A stretch of 64,000 nt of DNA from Himantopus leucocephalus (Eukaryota > Chordata > Aves > Charadriiformes > Recurvirostridae), in assembly GCA_003993805.1 (NCBI GenBank), contig RSEF01000004.1, positions 6,411,306 through 6,475,305 on the forward strand, given 5' to 3'. Made by a program: the position numbers and the translations under genes. The notes beneath the pieces were generated by a model, which worked only from the letters and a program-made list of their open reading frames with translations, made no database searches and was not told where the DNA came from. Of the stretch, positions 36,691-49,580 are shown piece after piece (position 1 is the stretch's first letter; every line of letters starts with the position of its first letter).

Positions 36691-39600
36691 GAGAACAGGA
36701 TGGATGGTGAGGCAGGTGTCCTTTTTAAACCAACTGTGCAAGGTGCTGAAGGGGAGGAGAGGAGAGGCATCCAAAGACAGCATCTTTCAAAATCGCGCTC
36801 ACCATCGCAGCTCTGCAGGGCTGCAACGGGCTTTCCGATAAATATTTCTTGGGATTATTTTTTCCTTGCTCGGGGTTAGCAAGGGAGCCTGTGCCATCAT
36901 CTCAAGGACAGATCGGGAACGCAAGCCTGCCATATTCTTTTCTTCCCTTACAAAAAATCAGATGATCAGCTGTGGCTTTAGTCCTGCCAAATTTTGCCAA
37001 ATATAGCACAGAATTACACAGAACCATAGTAACTGCACTCCCACTATTGTTCTGATTTAAAGAGGAGTTTGATTACATTAGATAAATATTTGTCATTATG
37101 TAATAGCTCCCTCCAACCGTCTAAAAATTTGCTGTCTCCTCGAATTTAACTGAAGAGGGTGCTTTTATATGTCACTGCTCTGCCCCAAAATCAAGTATAC
37201 TCTATTATACTGTGAGTATTAAACTGTGAGTAATGTTATTACAAGCAATAATAGTTACCCAGACAATTATGTAGCTGCAATTGCAGTTTTCCTATTAAAT
37301 CTCGAAGCTTTAAGCAAGTTCAGAGGCAATAAGAATTGCAACACCGGCTCTGATGAGCTAAATAGCAGTTATTTATTCACAGATTGTTAAATTCTTATGG
37401 CCTTGAGACTTCCAGGAAGAAAGCAACAAAGAATTGACTCCACATCTAAATACTGGCTCATTCTTCGTGTTGATATAATTATGAAGTTTCAGTCATTGCA
37501 AAGCTGTTCGCACTGCTTTATCAACTACATGCATTGCAAAATATATGGTAACTGCAGTTTTTCCATTATAGAACTAGCTGGTGAAGTCACTGTTCTATTT
37601 CCAGCTCAGCTCTGGCACTGTGCGGATGCTCACTGCTTAGTAAATAGATTTTTTTTTTTTTTCAGGGAAAAAAGAACACGCTGAATAAAAAAAAAAAAGC
37701 TAGAGGCTTTCGATCCTCTTTCTTCCAAGTCATTTTAAATAAGGTAATGAAATAAATGAATAACAAAGAGCGAAGAGAGGCTTGTGTGATGACTCAACAC
37801 ACCAGGAGTCATGAGGAAAATGCCGAATTCTTGACTACATGTTCCATTATAATACACAGGAGCATACACATAGAAAAGCTTTCACCTTTTAAAATAGGCG
37901 TTATCAACAGCCTGGGCAGCATTAATCAACATTCTTATCACTTAGGTAATTACAGTCCTCCTAGCACTCATACGCAAAGGCAAGGAATTTAAGATCTTAA
38001 CTTCAGGCTTGGAAAAGACAGAACAGAGTAAGCAAGCTCATTTGCCCTATGTCTTTCCGCGAGAGCTCCAGCTAGAGTCTTAACTTCTTTGGTCAACCTC
38101 TGTGTTGACCCACGCACAAAGTTTTAGCCCCATGCACATATATCAGCTCATTTTTCTATGAATACTTGCTCAAATAAATTATTTAATTTGCTTTGGCTGC
38201 ATTCATATTTATGTTCCGCGAATCCTGGAGCTCAGGTGACTGTCACAAACATTTGCTCAAACAAAGAATTTAAAACGAGCTTGTTGACAATTTTCTTCCG
38301 AAACATTGACTATTTCTATCGGAAACATGGTTATTAAAAGAGTCCAGCTCCAACAATCACACAACTTGCCAGCTACTTACTGTACCATAAACAAAGAGCA
38401 TGGTTCAAACGCCTCACTCTCCTATAGAGGATGAAAAAACTGGAAGTCACATGGGAGATGCATGCACAGACTTCACGGAGAGACTGGAAGAAAAAGAGTA
38501 TTTTAAGAGGTACATCTGGAAGGTAAGAATAGACTATTGCAGTGCCAAAAATACTTTTCAAAATAGAGCACACTTGTTCTATCCCTTTCTGCTGCCAAGA
38601 GGAATCCGCGGCACAGGACCGGAGGCAGCAGGGACAGGTGTTTTCTCTAAAAGTAGAATTCATTCTTTTGGCCACCTATACAACACGGTTGGCCAATGTG
38701 TTCAAATCCAAGCGTGGGATCCTTCCAACAGCAACATTCAGTCACTGGCAAGCTTCGCTGGAAGCTCTGCAGTCGCCTTTCGTATCATCAGATGAAAAGC
38801 TGCTTTCCGAGCTCCTGTTTGCAGTTCCTTTTTTCTTTCTGAAAGATGTATTCTTTAAAATTATCTGGAAGAGTTACAAATTACTCTAACCAACTCTTTC
38901 AGCAGGCAAGAATATGTGACTGTAAGGAGATTATAAATATATTTTCTTACAGCTGAGTAGTTCAAGCCCAACAGTTAAGTGTTGGTACAAAAATATGCGA
39001 AACCAAATTGTATGACAGAGCTTGCTTTGTCAAAACACAAATGTCTCATAAAATATGCTGTCTAGCATCGTAAGTAGTAGGTGATATTTTTCAGACCAAC
39101 TTTTTCAGTGAGAAATACCTATTGAAATTAACCAAAAATGTTCAAAATTCAGATTTGAGATTTTAACTGACCTTTGATTCGAAACGGCAACAATTCTGAG
39201 GTTTATCTAGATTTGCTTAAAAATCAGCCCCAAAATTAAAAAAAAAATAATAATAATTTCAGCTATGCAAAACATTTTGTTTAACCCTTCATAACCTCTT
39301 ACAATTACGGTTTCTTAGTTGGAAACTGCCCCAAAAAACCACTTGTATCTGCCCAGTTCCCCTGTGTGCTTTCTTTCCCCTCACTCTTTCTCATCAAACC
39401 CACAACCCAAAATATCAAAGATTTGTTTGACTCTAATCCAAAGGGCCTACACCTATACAACATACCAGTAGCTTTTTCGGATTTTAAGTCTCCCCAGTAT
39501 CTGTCAGCTTTCAGCAGCTGGGGTGAGGAGAAGGGGAGTTCAATCTACTGGAAAAGAAACGAATCTCTACTGTTGGTACACGGCCATGCAAACGCACGAG

Positions 39601-40849
39601 CAGCTTTGCCATGCTGCAGGCAGACCGAGGCGAGATGCAGAGGCAAAATAGCTTAAAGTTGCCTGCAAAGATGGGACAGGAGGAAGGAAAACCTGCCAGA
39701 TCGAGCTGAAGACACAAGATGTCTCTCAGCAAGTACTAAGTAGAAACCTGAAGGACTGGGAGATGGTTACCACCCTCTCCCTGCCAGGATGGAGACCCCA
39801 GGTCCTCCAGAAGAGGAGCTGCCACAACAGGGAATCTGCTGGAGGAGCATCGAAGCGCCTCCCTGCAGGGATGTTTTCCACCTGGACTCCTGGGCACCAA
39901 GGCTGGAGCATACGGGGACGCAGAGTCACGGGAAGCAGAGGCTGCTCGGATACAGCACGCTCAGAAGCGGGGAACCTGAGCCGCAGGAACTCGTGCTGCT
40001 TTCTGCCCATTTATCTCCCTTCCTTTCTCTGATTACAGTTCCTCTGTCCGGAGCGATTACATCTCAGTTCTCGAGAGGCAGTTTTGGTGATTTCAGAGAA
40101 ATTAAAGCAACTGATACAAAATCCGGATGTTTACTCCAAGTAAAGCAAGAAGTACTAGGCTGCATCGTATCAAATTATGATCGGTTTTACTCCTCTAGGA
40201 AAGACTTCACAAATAACCAAAAGACCCGCGAGTACAAATTTTTGAACTCAAAGTAGGCTGTAAAGTATTTAATTTGTTTGAAAAATGTGGAGGCTTTGAC
40301 CATCTCTTGCTTTATGAAAGCAAGATGCAAAGCCTTGGATCTGGTTCAGTTACAGCCTGGTCACCCACAATAACATGTTTTTACGAACAGAGCAGACATT
40401 AGGCCAGATACTCTTGTTCTGCATCAGCCTCAAAAGGCTACTATACACGTGACCCTGAAAAAAAAAAATAAATAAAAAAAGGGGAAAAGAAAAGCTTAAG
40501 CAGACACACAGATGAGCTTCCCGATAACCCTCACTGTAATCTATTTACATGGTTCCTGCAGAGGCTCCTTGGATGGACAACTGTTTTATTTCCACGGTGT
40601 TTTATACTTCAAGGTCTAGCCACTTACCCGAGCAACGGAACATTTTTAAGCAGATAAAATCAGAAGAGATCAGACATCCTCAGGGGGAGGATTCCAGATG
40701 AAAAGCATATTAAGTGACAGATTTTGTACTGTATTAGCCAAAAGTGAGAAGCAGTTGTGGACGCTGCATTTAAAGCTGGCTGTGTTATTAATTACCTTAC
40801 TGAAATAAGTCACATTCAAATCCATCTACGACGTGACCAGTGGCAAAAC
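36691..40849. other. AT-rich unique non-coding sequence
   Basis: No exon or transposon was recognised with confidence. A T-run and an A-run lie near 37649-37700, an AAT-rich patch near 39237-39258 and an A-rich patch near 40459-40480. Blocks at 37020-37330 and 37890-37970 resemble conserved non-coding DNA in style. A frame from 38400 ending at a consensus splice donor is described in findings. Confidence 0.5.
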
Positions 40850-41124
40850 CAGGGAGTGTAGCAATAGAATGAGGCGTAACGGTTTTAAACTAGAAGAAGG
40901 GAGATCTAGATTAGATATCAGGAGGAAATTCTTGACTGTGAGGGTGGTGAGGCAGTGTCCCAGGTTGCCCCGAGAAGCTGTGGCTGCCCCATCCCTGGAG
41001 GTGTTCAAGGCCAGGTTGGACGGGGCTTGGAGCAACCTGGGCTGGTGGGAGGTGTCCCTGCCCAGGGCAGGGGGGTGGGACTGGGTGATCTTCAAGGTCC
41101 CTTCCAACCTAAACCATTCTATGA
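40850..41124 (+). mobile_element. CR1 LINE, 5'-truncated 3' end
   Basis: This ~275-bp sense copy is recognisable from AGGCGTAACGGTTTTAAACT and TAGATTAGATATCAGGAGG through the shared core to TAAACCATTCTATGA. The core differs from the 13.7- and 28.0-kb copies by a single CAGAG/CCGAG change. The left boundary is approximate. Confidence 0.95.
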
Positions 41125-44100
41125 AAACCTGAAAAGGATGACATCTGACTTAAATGATACTCATCCTGCAAATAAATACAAATATGCTCTCTTGATAAAG
41201 ATGGCAGACTTTTTTTTTTTTTTTACAAGGCAAATAACTATGAAAATCAGGTGAGCTATGGGTCACGTACTGTATTAATTAGAAGTCAGCAGCCTGCAAA
41301 GGTGCTGAGCATCCTTAATGCATTTTGCATTGCAAAAGTAGTATGTGCAAGCCCCACAGCCAATTAAGAATTACTGATTACATGACGGCGATCTGAAACA
41401 CAACTGCCGCTACGTAGGGAACCATTCCTCCCTTTTTACACGAAGGATTTTACCACTTACGGTAACACCCGTCGGGCTCAGCTGCAGCCACTGTGCATTG
41501 CGAAACAGCAGCTTTGCCCGTAAGCGAGAATTCCACGTGTTTTGTCACGATGAGCAGGAACAAGAGACAGATGACCACGTTGCTGGTCCCTCCTGCCTCC
41601 TTTCAAAAGTAAGATAGAAAGTGTGTAAGGTTTTATCCTGTCCAAGTTCAGCAAGGTCCAAAATTGCCCCAGCTGGTGGAAAGCCACCCTATGACATCCC
41701 AGGGATGCCAAGGGTGACAACAGCACAGACCCAACTGCTACGTTCCATCTCTGAAAGACTCACTGAGGCCATAACTGGGACCAGGGTACCATAGTCGTGC
41801 GAAAGTGATGCAATTGTTTGGTTTTCTCCAAAATCCTGACTACAGGTCAGCAAACAAGCTAAGTGTCCAGAGGAACCCTTCCTGTTTCATTAAAATGCTT
41901 TCCATTTTGACATAAGCAGAAAGCTTCTAGCCAGCTCAAATGCTTAACACACTTCACCTCTGAAGCGGCAAACAGGTCGGATATTTCCTATTAGACGACA
42001 ACCTGAACGCACGCGCAGCTCGTCTCCGCTGCCTATTCGAGACTCCTCTTCACTCCTCTGACTTGTCTATTCAGGAACGACAGCAGCAGGTTACGCTCTA
42101 GCCAAGAGCTCGTTCTGATGTTCAAATCCAGTTAAAATGAATTATTAAACTGCTGAAATAAAATTAAGTAAAAGTTATACAGCAATATTTCTTGCTGGCC
42201 CTACAGGCTGCGCTCTGCCTTACATTATACAAGCCCATAAAATATTTAAAGTGACCATGTCTACACAATTACACATAATTCAGTTGAGGGGGAATATACT
42301 GCTAAACGAAATAAATCATGCTGGCATTTGTGTCTATGCAGGACTAATATTAAATATAATTAAAATACTTTATTTTTTTTCCCTACGAGAAATCATACTA
42401 GGCTGACTGCATTTGAACAACAGGGATGGTTAAATACAGTTGTTTCCCAGCCACCCTATACCGACGGCAAATAGACGGGCAAGACCTCGAGCAAGCGCTT
42501 GGGACATTCAGAAGTATATCTTACACGAAATTCAAAACACCTAAGCTGTGTTATAGCCCCAACACGCTGCTGGGCAATGTGAGCACGCCGGCGCGCGCCG
42601 GCAAATCTGAAGCAGTTTGAAGCCTCTGCGTCGAAGTCCTCTGAGGAGCTCAATCCAGACAATGAATTCAGAGACATGGATAGCTTTGATTTCACTATAA
42701 ACCACATCAAACAGGCATATTGACTTGAAAACACAGGAAGTCGACAGCAACATTTCAAAGATTTCTATTTTTTTTTCATGTGACAGCAAAGAGCGGGCGA
42801 TCAGGTCTCTCTTCCGCAACATCCCCCGCTTTCTAGGGCGCCGCCTTCTCCACCAAACTAAGGATGAGATCAAAATGAGGCCAGTACGACATGTGTAACA
42901 CACAGTTCTTCGTGATGAGAGCAGGACGTGCACAATTATCAACTGATGACAAGAACAGCTGTCAGTGAAAGTAACTCCAATTCTCTGTCTGATCTGAGTT
43001 TTACTCGCAAGTCCGCAGTCCTTGCAAGACCGAGCCGGGAGGCTGTGTTTTGTGTAGAGCCAGTTAAGAGACGCAAGTCAAACTGCATGCTATTTGATAA
43101 GCAGAGTATTATGAAAATTCAGAAAGCAATACCCGTTATTTCAACTCCCCCTAAGAATGCGTGAAAACACACAAGACAGTTGTTCCCTGAGATCATTTGA
43201 GCGACTGATTCGAATTACTAGCGAAATGCTGGAGCTAAGATTTATTTTTTTTTCCCCCACATCCTCTTACAATTATTTTCCCAGCTGTTATTCCTTAGGT
43301 GTATACTGGTAGTATAAAATTTTTTATCCCATATTTCTATTATTCTGCCTTTAGTAGCAAGGCTCTGCTCTCTTAAAAGACTCATAAAACCTCCAAAACA
43401 CAAGGTAAATTTTCTATTACTACAGGAATTGAAGCGTTGTTTTGTCACTTTTTTATGCCATACCATATGTATTCTAAATCCTGGGGTTTTCTATTCCCCT
43501 GTCCTCCTCTGGCCCACCCAAAAGCGCATCACCTATGCTATACGTGTGGAATTACAAGAACAGGTAAGAAACGAAGCAGAGATTACTCAGAAGACTCACC
43601 CATACGTGCACACACCCCCATCACCATCCCATGTCGTCTCAGCGATCCTTTGTCTACTTAAAACCGCAGTGTCATCCTTAACGTACAAATTGAGAGAATA
43701 AGGTGGCTGCTCATTTCTTCCAACAGCGCAAGACCTCTGGTCTCCAGCAAGCCCTGCCAGATTTGGAATTCATTTCTTTGGGACAATTTGTTAAGGAGCT
43801 GCGGTTGCCAGTCTCCTCCCAAAGAGCCTGAGGTGCCAAGCCCAGAGGATTTGGAAGTCGGCCTCTGCTGTTGCGTAACCTGGGAAGACAAGCTCCCGGG
43901 GCAGGCGCGACACAAACCGTTTAGCCCATCGCAGGTGAACGTCAACACTTCAAGTGCCACCTGCAAAACACTCAGTAGCTCATACGGAGAGTGGTTCGCA
44001 GGTGTTACCTGGTCTCTACACGAAACACGGCTTGGCAAGCCAGTGTGCGCAAGCTGACACCTCCAGATGGCTTCACAGCAGCCAAATGCACAGAAGACAG

Positions 44101-45394
44101 AGCTCCGCTCAGGGAGAAATAGCATCCAGCCTTTCTGCACGGGGAGGAAAGCAATCCTGAGGTTATGGAGCTCCTGAACTCCAAAGGGACACCAACTTCG
44201 CAACTAAAAACACCCGCACAGCAGGCTACGGGAAACAGACTTGGTCCTCCTGGTTGTCCCCTCACCTTGTAACATCTCATTCATCACTCAATCGTATCTC
44301 AGTGACCTCCGGCCACCCCAAGGCAGGCAGCAGAAGGCTTACCTAGAGCTAGCAGACTCCAGGCTCCACCTGAGCCAATTAACCCGTCTCCCCAATGCCT
44401 CAGCCATACTTTGCGCCCTCCCATCAAGGGTGCAAAGCCCGAACAGCAGCCAAGGTGTATCAGCAACATCTTTACTAACTCCTCTCAGAATTCTGTACGT
44501 AGGTTAAGTAAAGAGCAAGACAGCAAACCCCATGGCCTTGTAGGTCAGGGAAGAACTGCGTGTTCTGGATTTTTCTGTATCTTTGCCCTGCCTTTTGGCA
44601 AGGCAGTTGCCCCGTTGTTTTAAATAACCTCAAGGATTTCTGTTGTATTATCCTAAAGGAAGTATTTTCCTTTCTGTTCAGATTCTTTCTCATCCAGCAA
44701 CACCATCATCAGGCACAGTGATTTTTTCATGGACTAACGAGACTGAGAAAATGAATAACGTGTTATTCCTTACACGCAGCTTTTCCAAAGGGCTTCTTTG
44801 CCCAGCGTATGATGCGGCAGACCCCGCGCTGCCCTTGTTGCCGGCAAATACAAACGCATGCTGCAATCTCGTATTCCACCCTTTGCTTTGCCCCACAAGG
44901 GGCAGCTGCTGCACGCTGGGTGTGCTGGAAACGCGGGTGGCTGCAGCGCTCCAGCATCGATCATGTTATAGGAAGCCACATCAGTTAAAAAAAAAAAAAA
45001 AAAANAGAAGTTGCCCAGATAGAGTTTACCCACACTGTACTTGGCATAGCATCGTTAACACTGGTTCAAACACAACCTCCTCGTGCCCCAAGCTGAGGTT
45101 GTTTTGGTAGATGATGTTTGCCGGAATTTGAGCTTTATTCCCAGCCAAACTCCAGACAGAAGCACAATATTAAAAATGCCCGATCTAGAGCACGAAACTG
45201 TCTCAAAGATGTGACACATTACAGACTGTGACTGTAAGAAAGGAGAAATCATTTCACAGTTCAGCAGGACTCCGGCTGTTTGGCAAACAAGCAATAAATA
45301 ACACCAAGTAGCCATGGTAGCCATCAAGGTAAGGGAGCAGCCGAAGGTGGATGTGCTGAAGAACGAGGACAAGCACGTTTTGGATTCAGGAAGG
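41125..45394. other. unique non-coding sequence
   Basis: No recognised exon. AT-rich block 41255-41395 resembles a conserved non-coding element. GC-richer patches at 42440-42960 and 43760-44240 carry frames of 133 and 181 codons on the minus strand without any recognised domain. An 18-base A-run at 44987-45004 abuts a single N at 45005. Confidence 0.5.
42587..42602. repeat. 16-bp perfect CpG palindrome
   Basis: The 16 bases GCCGGCGCGCGCCGGC are fully self-complementary and hold five CpG. The surrounding kilobase is not a CpG island, so the motif stands out. Possible roles such as a binding site or a cruciform are speculative. Confidence 0.8.
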
Positions 45395-45527
45395 AATCAC
45401 AGAATGGTTTAAGTTGGAAGGGACCTTGAAGGTCATCCAGTTCCAACCCGCCTGCCCTGGGCAGGGACACCTCCCACCAGCCCAGGTTGCTCCAAGCCCC
45501 GTCCAGCCTGGCCTTGAACACCTCCAG
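45395..45527 (-). mobile_element. CR1 LINE 3' end, short copy
   Basis: This ~133-bp minus-strand copy runs from AATCACAGAATGGTTTAAGT through CCTGCCCTGGGCAGGGACAC and CTCCAAGCCCCGTCCAGCCT and stops at ACACCTCCAG. It belongs to the same subfamily as the other well-matched copies. Confidence 0.95.
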
Positions 45528-48500
45528 AAAACACAAATCAAGCTGCAGGGAGTGAAGGAGGCACGAGATGGTGCGCCGGGAGGAAACAACTGGGATCGAC
45601 CAGATGAAGAACACAGTAAGGACAAAACCAAAGCTCTGGCCAGCTGGTTCCCCACTGCCCCGCCAGCTGTGCGAGCCCAGGGTGGAAGCAGCACATCAGA
45701 ACAGCAACATCTGCACTCTTGGTGAAGGCCTCAGGGGCTGCACATGGATGTCAGTGAACACAAAATGAGGTCTACTGAGAACGCGTTAAAAAAATCAACA
45801 AATACTTAACCCCTGGTAGGCAGCACGGCAAACTTCCACAGGCTGAGCACAACTGTACTTACGTTCTTTGAAAGATCATTGACAACGGGACCTCTTATGA
45901 AAACACAGCTTTGTGTTTCTTAAGGATGGGAAATAAAAAAAAAAAACACAAATAAAGACTCACTTTAGCAGATCTTCACACCTGTGAAGAATTCTCCCTC
46001 TCACTGGAAGCTCCTTACTCTTGAGGTAACAGTTCATGTCACAGCACATTTGTGGGACTGGGATGGTTCCCAAGGGAAGGAAATAGGCACCCCAGGGTGG
46101 AAGTGAAGCTCCTCACGCCACTGCATTTCATCTCCCGAAGCTGCCATTGTATCTATTTTGCAGTGCAAGGACGGTTCAGCTGTACGTTCATGGGTTGACA
46201 GAAGGGTAGGGGACAAGGCAAAACTTTTCAGCACAATCGCCTGTGGAGTTTGTCCTTCGCTTTAGTAAAACTGGAAGGTTATTTATAGAATAAAGTTTCA
46301 CTTCAAGCCCTGTCAAATACTATATTGCTCAGGATGCATCACAAGTACAACAGCAAAACCGAAATGAATTAAAATCAGCTTTTGAATCATCTGATGCCTG
46401 GCAAAATAGAAAAGGACAGGATGAGCAATGATACCCTTTGGAACCAAAACAAGGAGAATTTTAATCCATCTCTTTAGAGCTTATCTTCCATTTTGAGTAT
46501 TTTAGGAGAAAGTTGACATATCTGACTGTAAGGCATAGATAACTCAGGCAGTGATGGCATTTGTGGCTTACAAAACAAAAGTGGTGTTTCGCATCATCAG
46601 CCAAGTCACCTCTGTGATTTCTATACCAGTACGCTGCTCAAGTGAACTTCCAACTGTACTCCCACCCTCACTCTGTCCAAGGAGTTTTTGCATCGCACTT
46701 AAATGCTGGAATTAATTATTCAGCCATAAAAGAAGAGGCAAGAAATGTAAGAGTATGAAGAAGCAGAAGGAATAATTAGTGAATCTGAGAGAACTTCTGA
46801 AAAAAAAAAATAATAATAATCCACACGTGATGACTTTTATTTCTATGTGTGTCTGTCCAGGCGATGCAGTGACTCTGAACGATCAGGCAGCATTTAGTAG
46901 CAACACATATATAATATAGCGTGGTGCCTGGCAGCAGTACATTTCAGGTACTTTGTTGAGCTACGTAAATAAAAATTCAAACACAGCCCTCAAGCTCGGT
47001 TAACCCCAATATATGCAGAACAAGGAGACAAAAGTGTTCCTTTTACACGGATTCTTAGGGCTGCTCCGAGTTATACCACATGCCAGTTACTCAAAGGTAA
47101 CACGTCCGTCAGGAATCAGAGCAGAAGGCACGACCAGAAGGACAATTTCTAGAAATGGAAGAGAAATCTTAAATATCTCCGCGCCAGAATCTGCGGGTCT
47201 TGTCAAATAAGAGATTTGGGGGAGCAAGGGAGAATACCCATGATTTTCCTGAAGGAAAACAAACTAACTAACTTTTCAGCTGTGACAATTTCCTCAAGTT
47301 TTACTGTTCAGGGAAGGGAATTAAGTGAATTATGTCCTGCTACATCAGAATACTCTGACAGCCCTAAGACATTTTGGGTGGAATCAAGTCACGCTGTATC
47401 ACGTTGTTTCGTTACTGCTGCCGATGTATTACTGAAGGCAGCGAGTCCAAGCCAGCATCATTTCTCTTGCCCCAGGCACTCCAGCTGTCACAGCGCGCGT
47501 ACCTTTTCCTCTGTCCAAATCATAGGGATTTACCCGACTCCAGAGCATCACAGAAATCACGTAGGGGCCTTACAACTCCAAACCCTCCCCTGGGCACGGC
47601 TTCGTCTCCTGAACTGCAGCAAAGAAACAAATATGCCACAGCAGGAAACATTTTAATAGCGAACTGATTTGTAAGAATACTGCTCCTCATCCCACGTACT
47701 GAAGCAAAACACTTCCATTCCAGAATTAAGATTTCTTTTGAATTTTTTTTAAAATAAAAAATGGCTAAAATAAACATTAGGAATTTCAAAATAACTTCAG
47801 AACCTTTGTTTTCCACAGAAAGTAATTCCACCCTCCTTACAGTTGCATCCTCAGCTTGATTTTTGGTGATGGGAAGGCTCGGGTACATTACCAACCCAAG
47901 GAGCAGGAGAAACGGATAACTGCGTGACCTTTCTGAAGTAGGAATTGCTCAATAGCTGCATCAGCCTAGACCTCAAGGTCCAGTCTTTTCATTCCAAACC
48001 TTAGTTCTTAATTTAGGGTGAAAAAAAAAACAAAAAACCCAGCTGAAATGCCAGAGTTTTCCACCTGATGGAAATGCTGAATTCATTCAGCTCAGCCATC
48101 CTCCCGGCTCTGTGCAGACGACTGCTTTCCCCGGAGCGTGGCAGAGGAGGCATTTCTCAAACCAGCCCACAATATAAGCACCAGACTGCTGTGGACTTGT
48201 ACACGACAATCAGCTGTCGTGGCAAACATGAGACAGTAAATTCCAGGTAAGAGGTTAATCACAGAGTTAATCCTATTCGTAGACTCACTGGAGTCCCCAC
48301 AAGCAGTTCTACAGAAAAGGCTTTTGACGGATGGACCCAAAAGTTATCTCGGTTCATTGCAAACCTTACTAGTTCACGATATTCTCATGAAGACTTCTAC
48401 AGAAATTTCTTGAACATGTTTTCATTTCTTACATTTCACCAGAAAAGGTGAATTCTAGCCATACATCTTCCAACCAAAACAGGTGGAAAAAAGTCCTCCA

Positions 48501-49580
48501 TTTTATTCTTTTCTTCGTTTTATTTTGCTCTCTGTTATGCAGAGTTCAAAAAGGAACACGATTAAAAATTTACTCTTTGGAACCAAGTTTTCACCTTTTT
48601 ATCCCTCACAGATCTAGTGGGGGGAGGAGGGTGTGAGGAGCAGAAAAGGCCTCGACCGCTTGGCAACAACCACAACCATCCGTGCGCTACCGACACTGTT
48701 CTCATCCCAACCCCGAAACACAGCACTACCTCAGCTGCTAGCGAGCAAGTCAAGCCCATCCCAGCCGAAACCATGACGGGGGGAGGGAGGGGGGAAAAAA
48801 AAAAAAGAAAAAAAAAAAATACTTCCCGTCACATAAATAATGAAAAAGCTGCTCAAAGACTGAAAATTTCACACACAGCTTTTGAAGTTATTTTTTACTT
48901 CTTTATATTTTGTTGCATGCTCTACCTGCTGGGTTTTTTCCCTTGGTGGCTTGACAAGTTCTTTTTAAAAAAGATTTTTAAAAGGCTGAGATGGCAACAA
49001 TTCAAGAAGTTTTCACTGATCTGGTCCAAACAGAAGAAAGATTCTTTTCGTTGAGGATGCAAACCGCAACCCTTTGAACAAAAGGCACTTGACTCACATG
49101 AAGCCAAATCTCTTCGCAGCTGAGAGCTTACACAGCACAGGCTCCATCCACAGTAACACAAGTGTAACAGAGGAAGGAAAAAAAAAATATATATATGTTT
49201 AAACCAATCTCCTCCTTTGGCCAGGTTCAGCATTTAGAAATTGTCTTTTTGCCATTTAGGCATGAAGAAGTGTGGTGTTTTGCTGCAGTGTTTCTCCGTG
49301 CGAGCCCGTGCCCGGGTGCAAGAGCTGCCAGCATCAGTCCCCATCCAGCTCGCTTCCTCACAGCTTGCTGCCTTCGCCGCAAAATGGTTACAAAACAAAA
49401 GCAAATCTCCGGAAAACCATTCAACTGTAATCTCTATAGACATTTCCAGCATCAACCAGCCACAAGGCAAAAGACTGACCTTTCTCCTTAGCTTACCTTT
49501 CTACTTGCACCATTCCCCAAACACAGATTAACCCCTTACAAAATGCTGTGCTTGCCACAACCTAACACAAACCCATGCAT
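45528..49580. other. unique non-coding sequence
   Basis: No exon or transposon was recognised. Simple sequence includes an AATAATAAT patch at 46800-46821, an A-run near 45938 and AT alternation at 49189-49197. A long polypurine tract is listed separately. Confidence 0.55.
48778..48819 (+). repeat. 42-base polypurine tract
   Basis: Every base is G or A: a G-rich half (runs of 6, 3 and 6 G separated by single A) followed by an A-rich half interrupted by one G. Such tracts can form triplex or slipped structures. The tract also forces lysine-rich peptides in one reading frame, which are not real proteins. Confidence 0.8.

Noticed and set aside
40833..41132. Recurring peptide-like frames over CR1 copies (13.7, 28.0, 36.3, 40.9 and 45.5 kb)
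   Set aside because: The shared peptides come from the CR1 3' region, in either orientation, and not from the CR1 reverse-transcriptase frame. They are repeat shadows.
43658..44203. 181-codon minus-strand open frame
   Set aside because: It lies in a GC-richer patch where stops are rarer, has no recognisable domain, overlaps several plus-strand frames and lacks supporting splice or promoter context.
48617..49054. Lysine-rich 145-codon frame
   Set aside because: It reads through the 42-base polypurine tract. Low complexity only.
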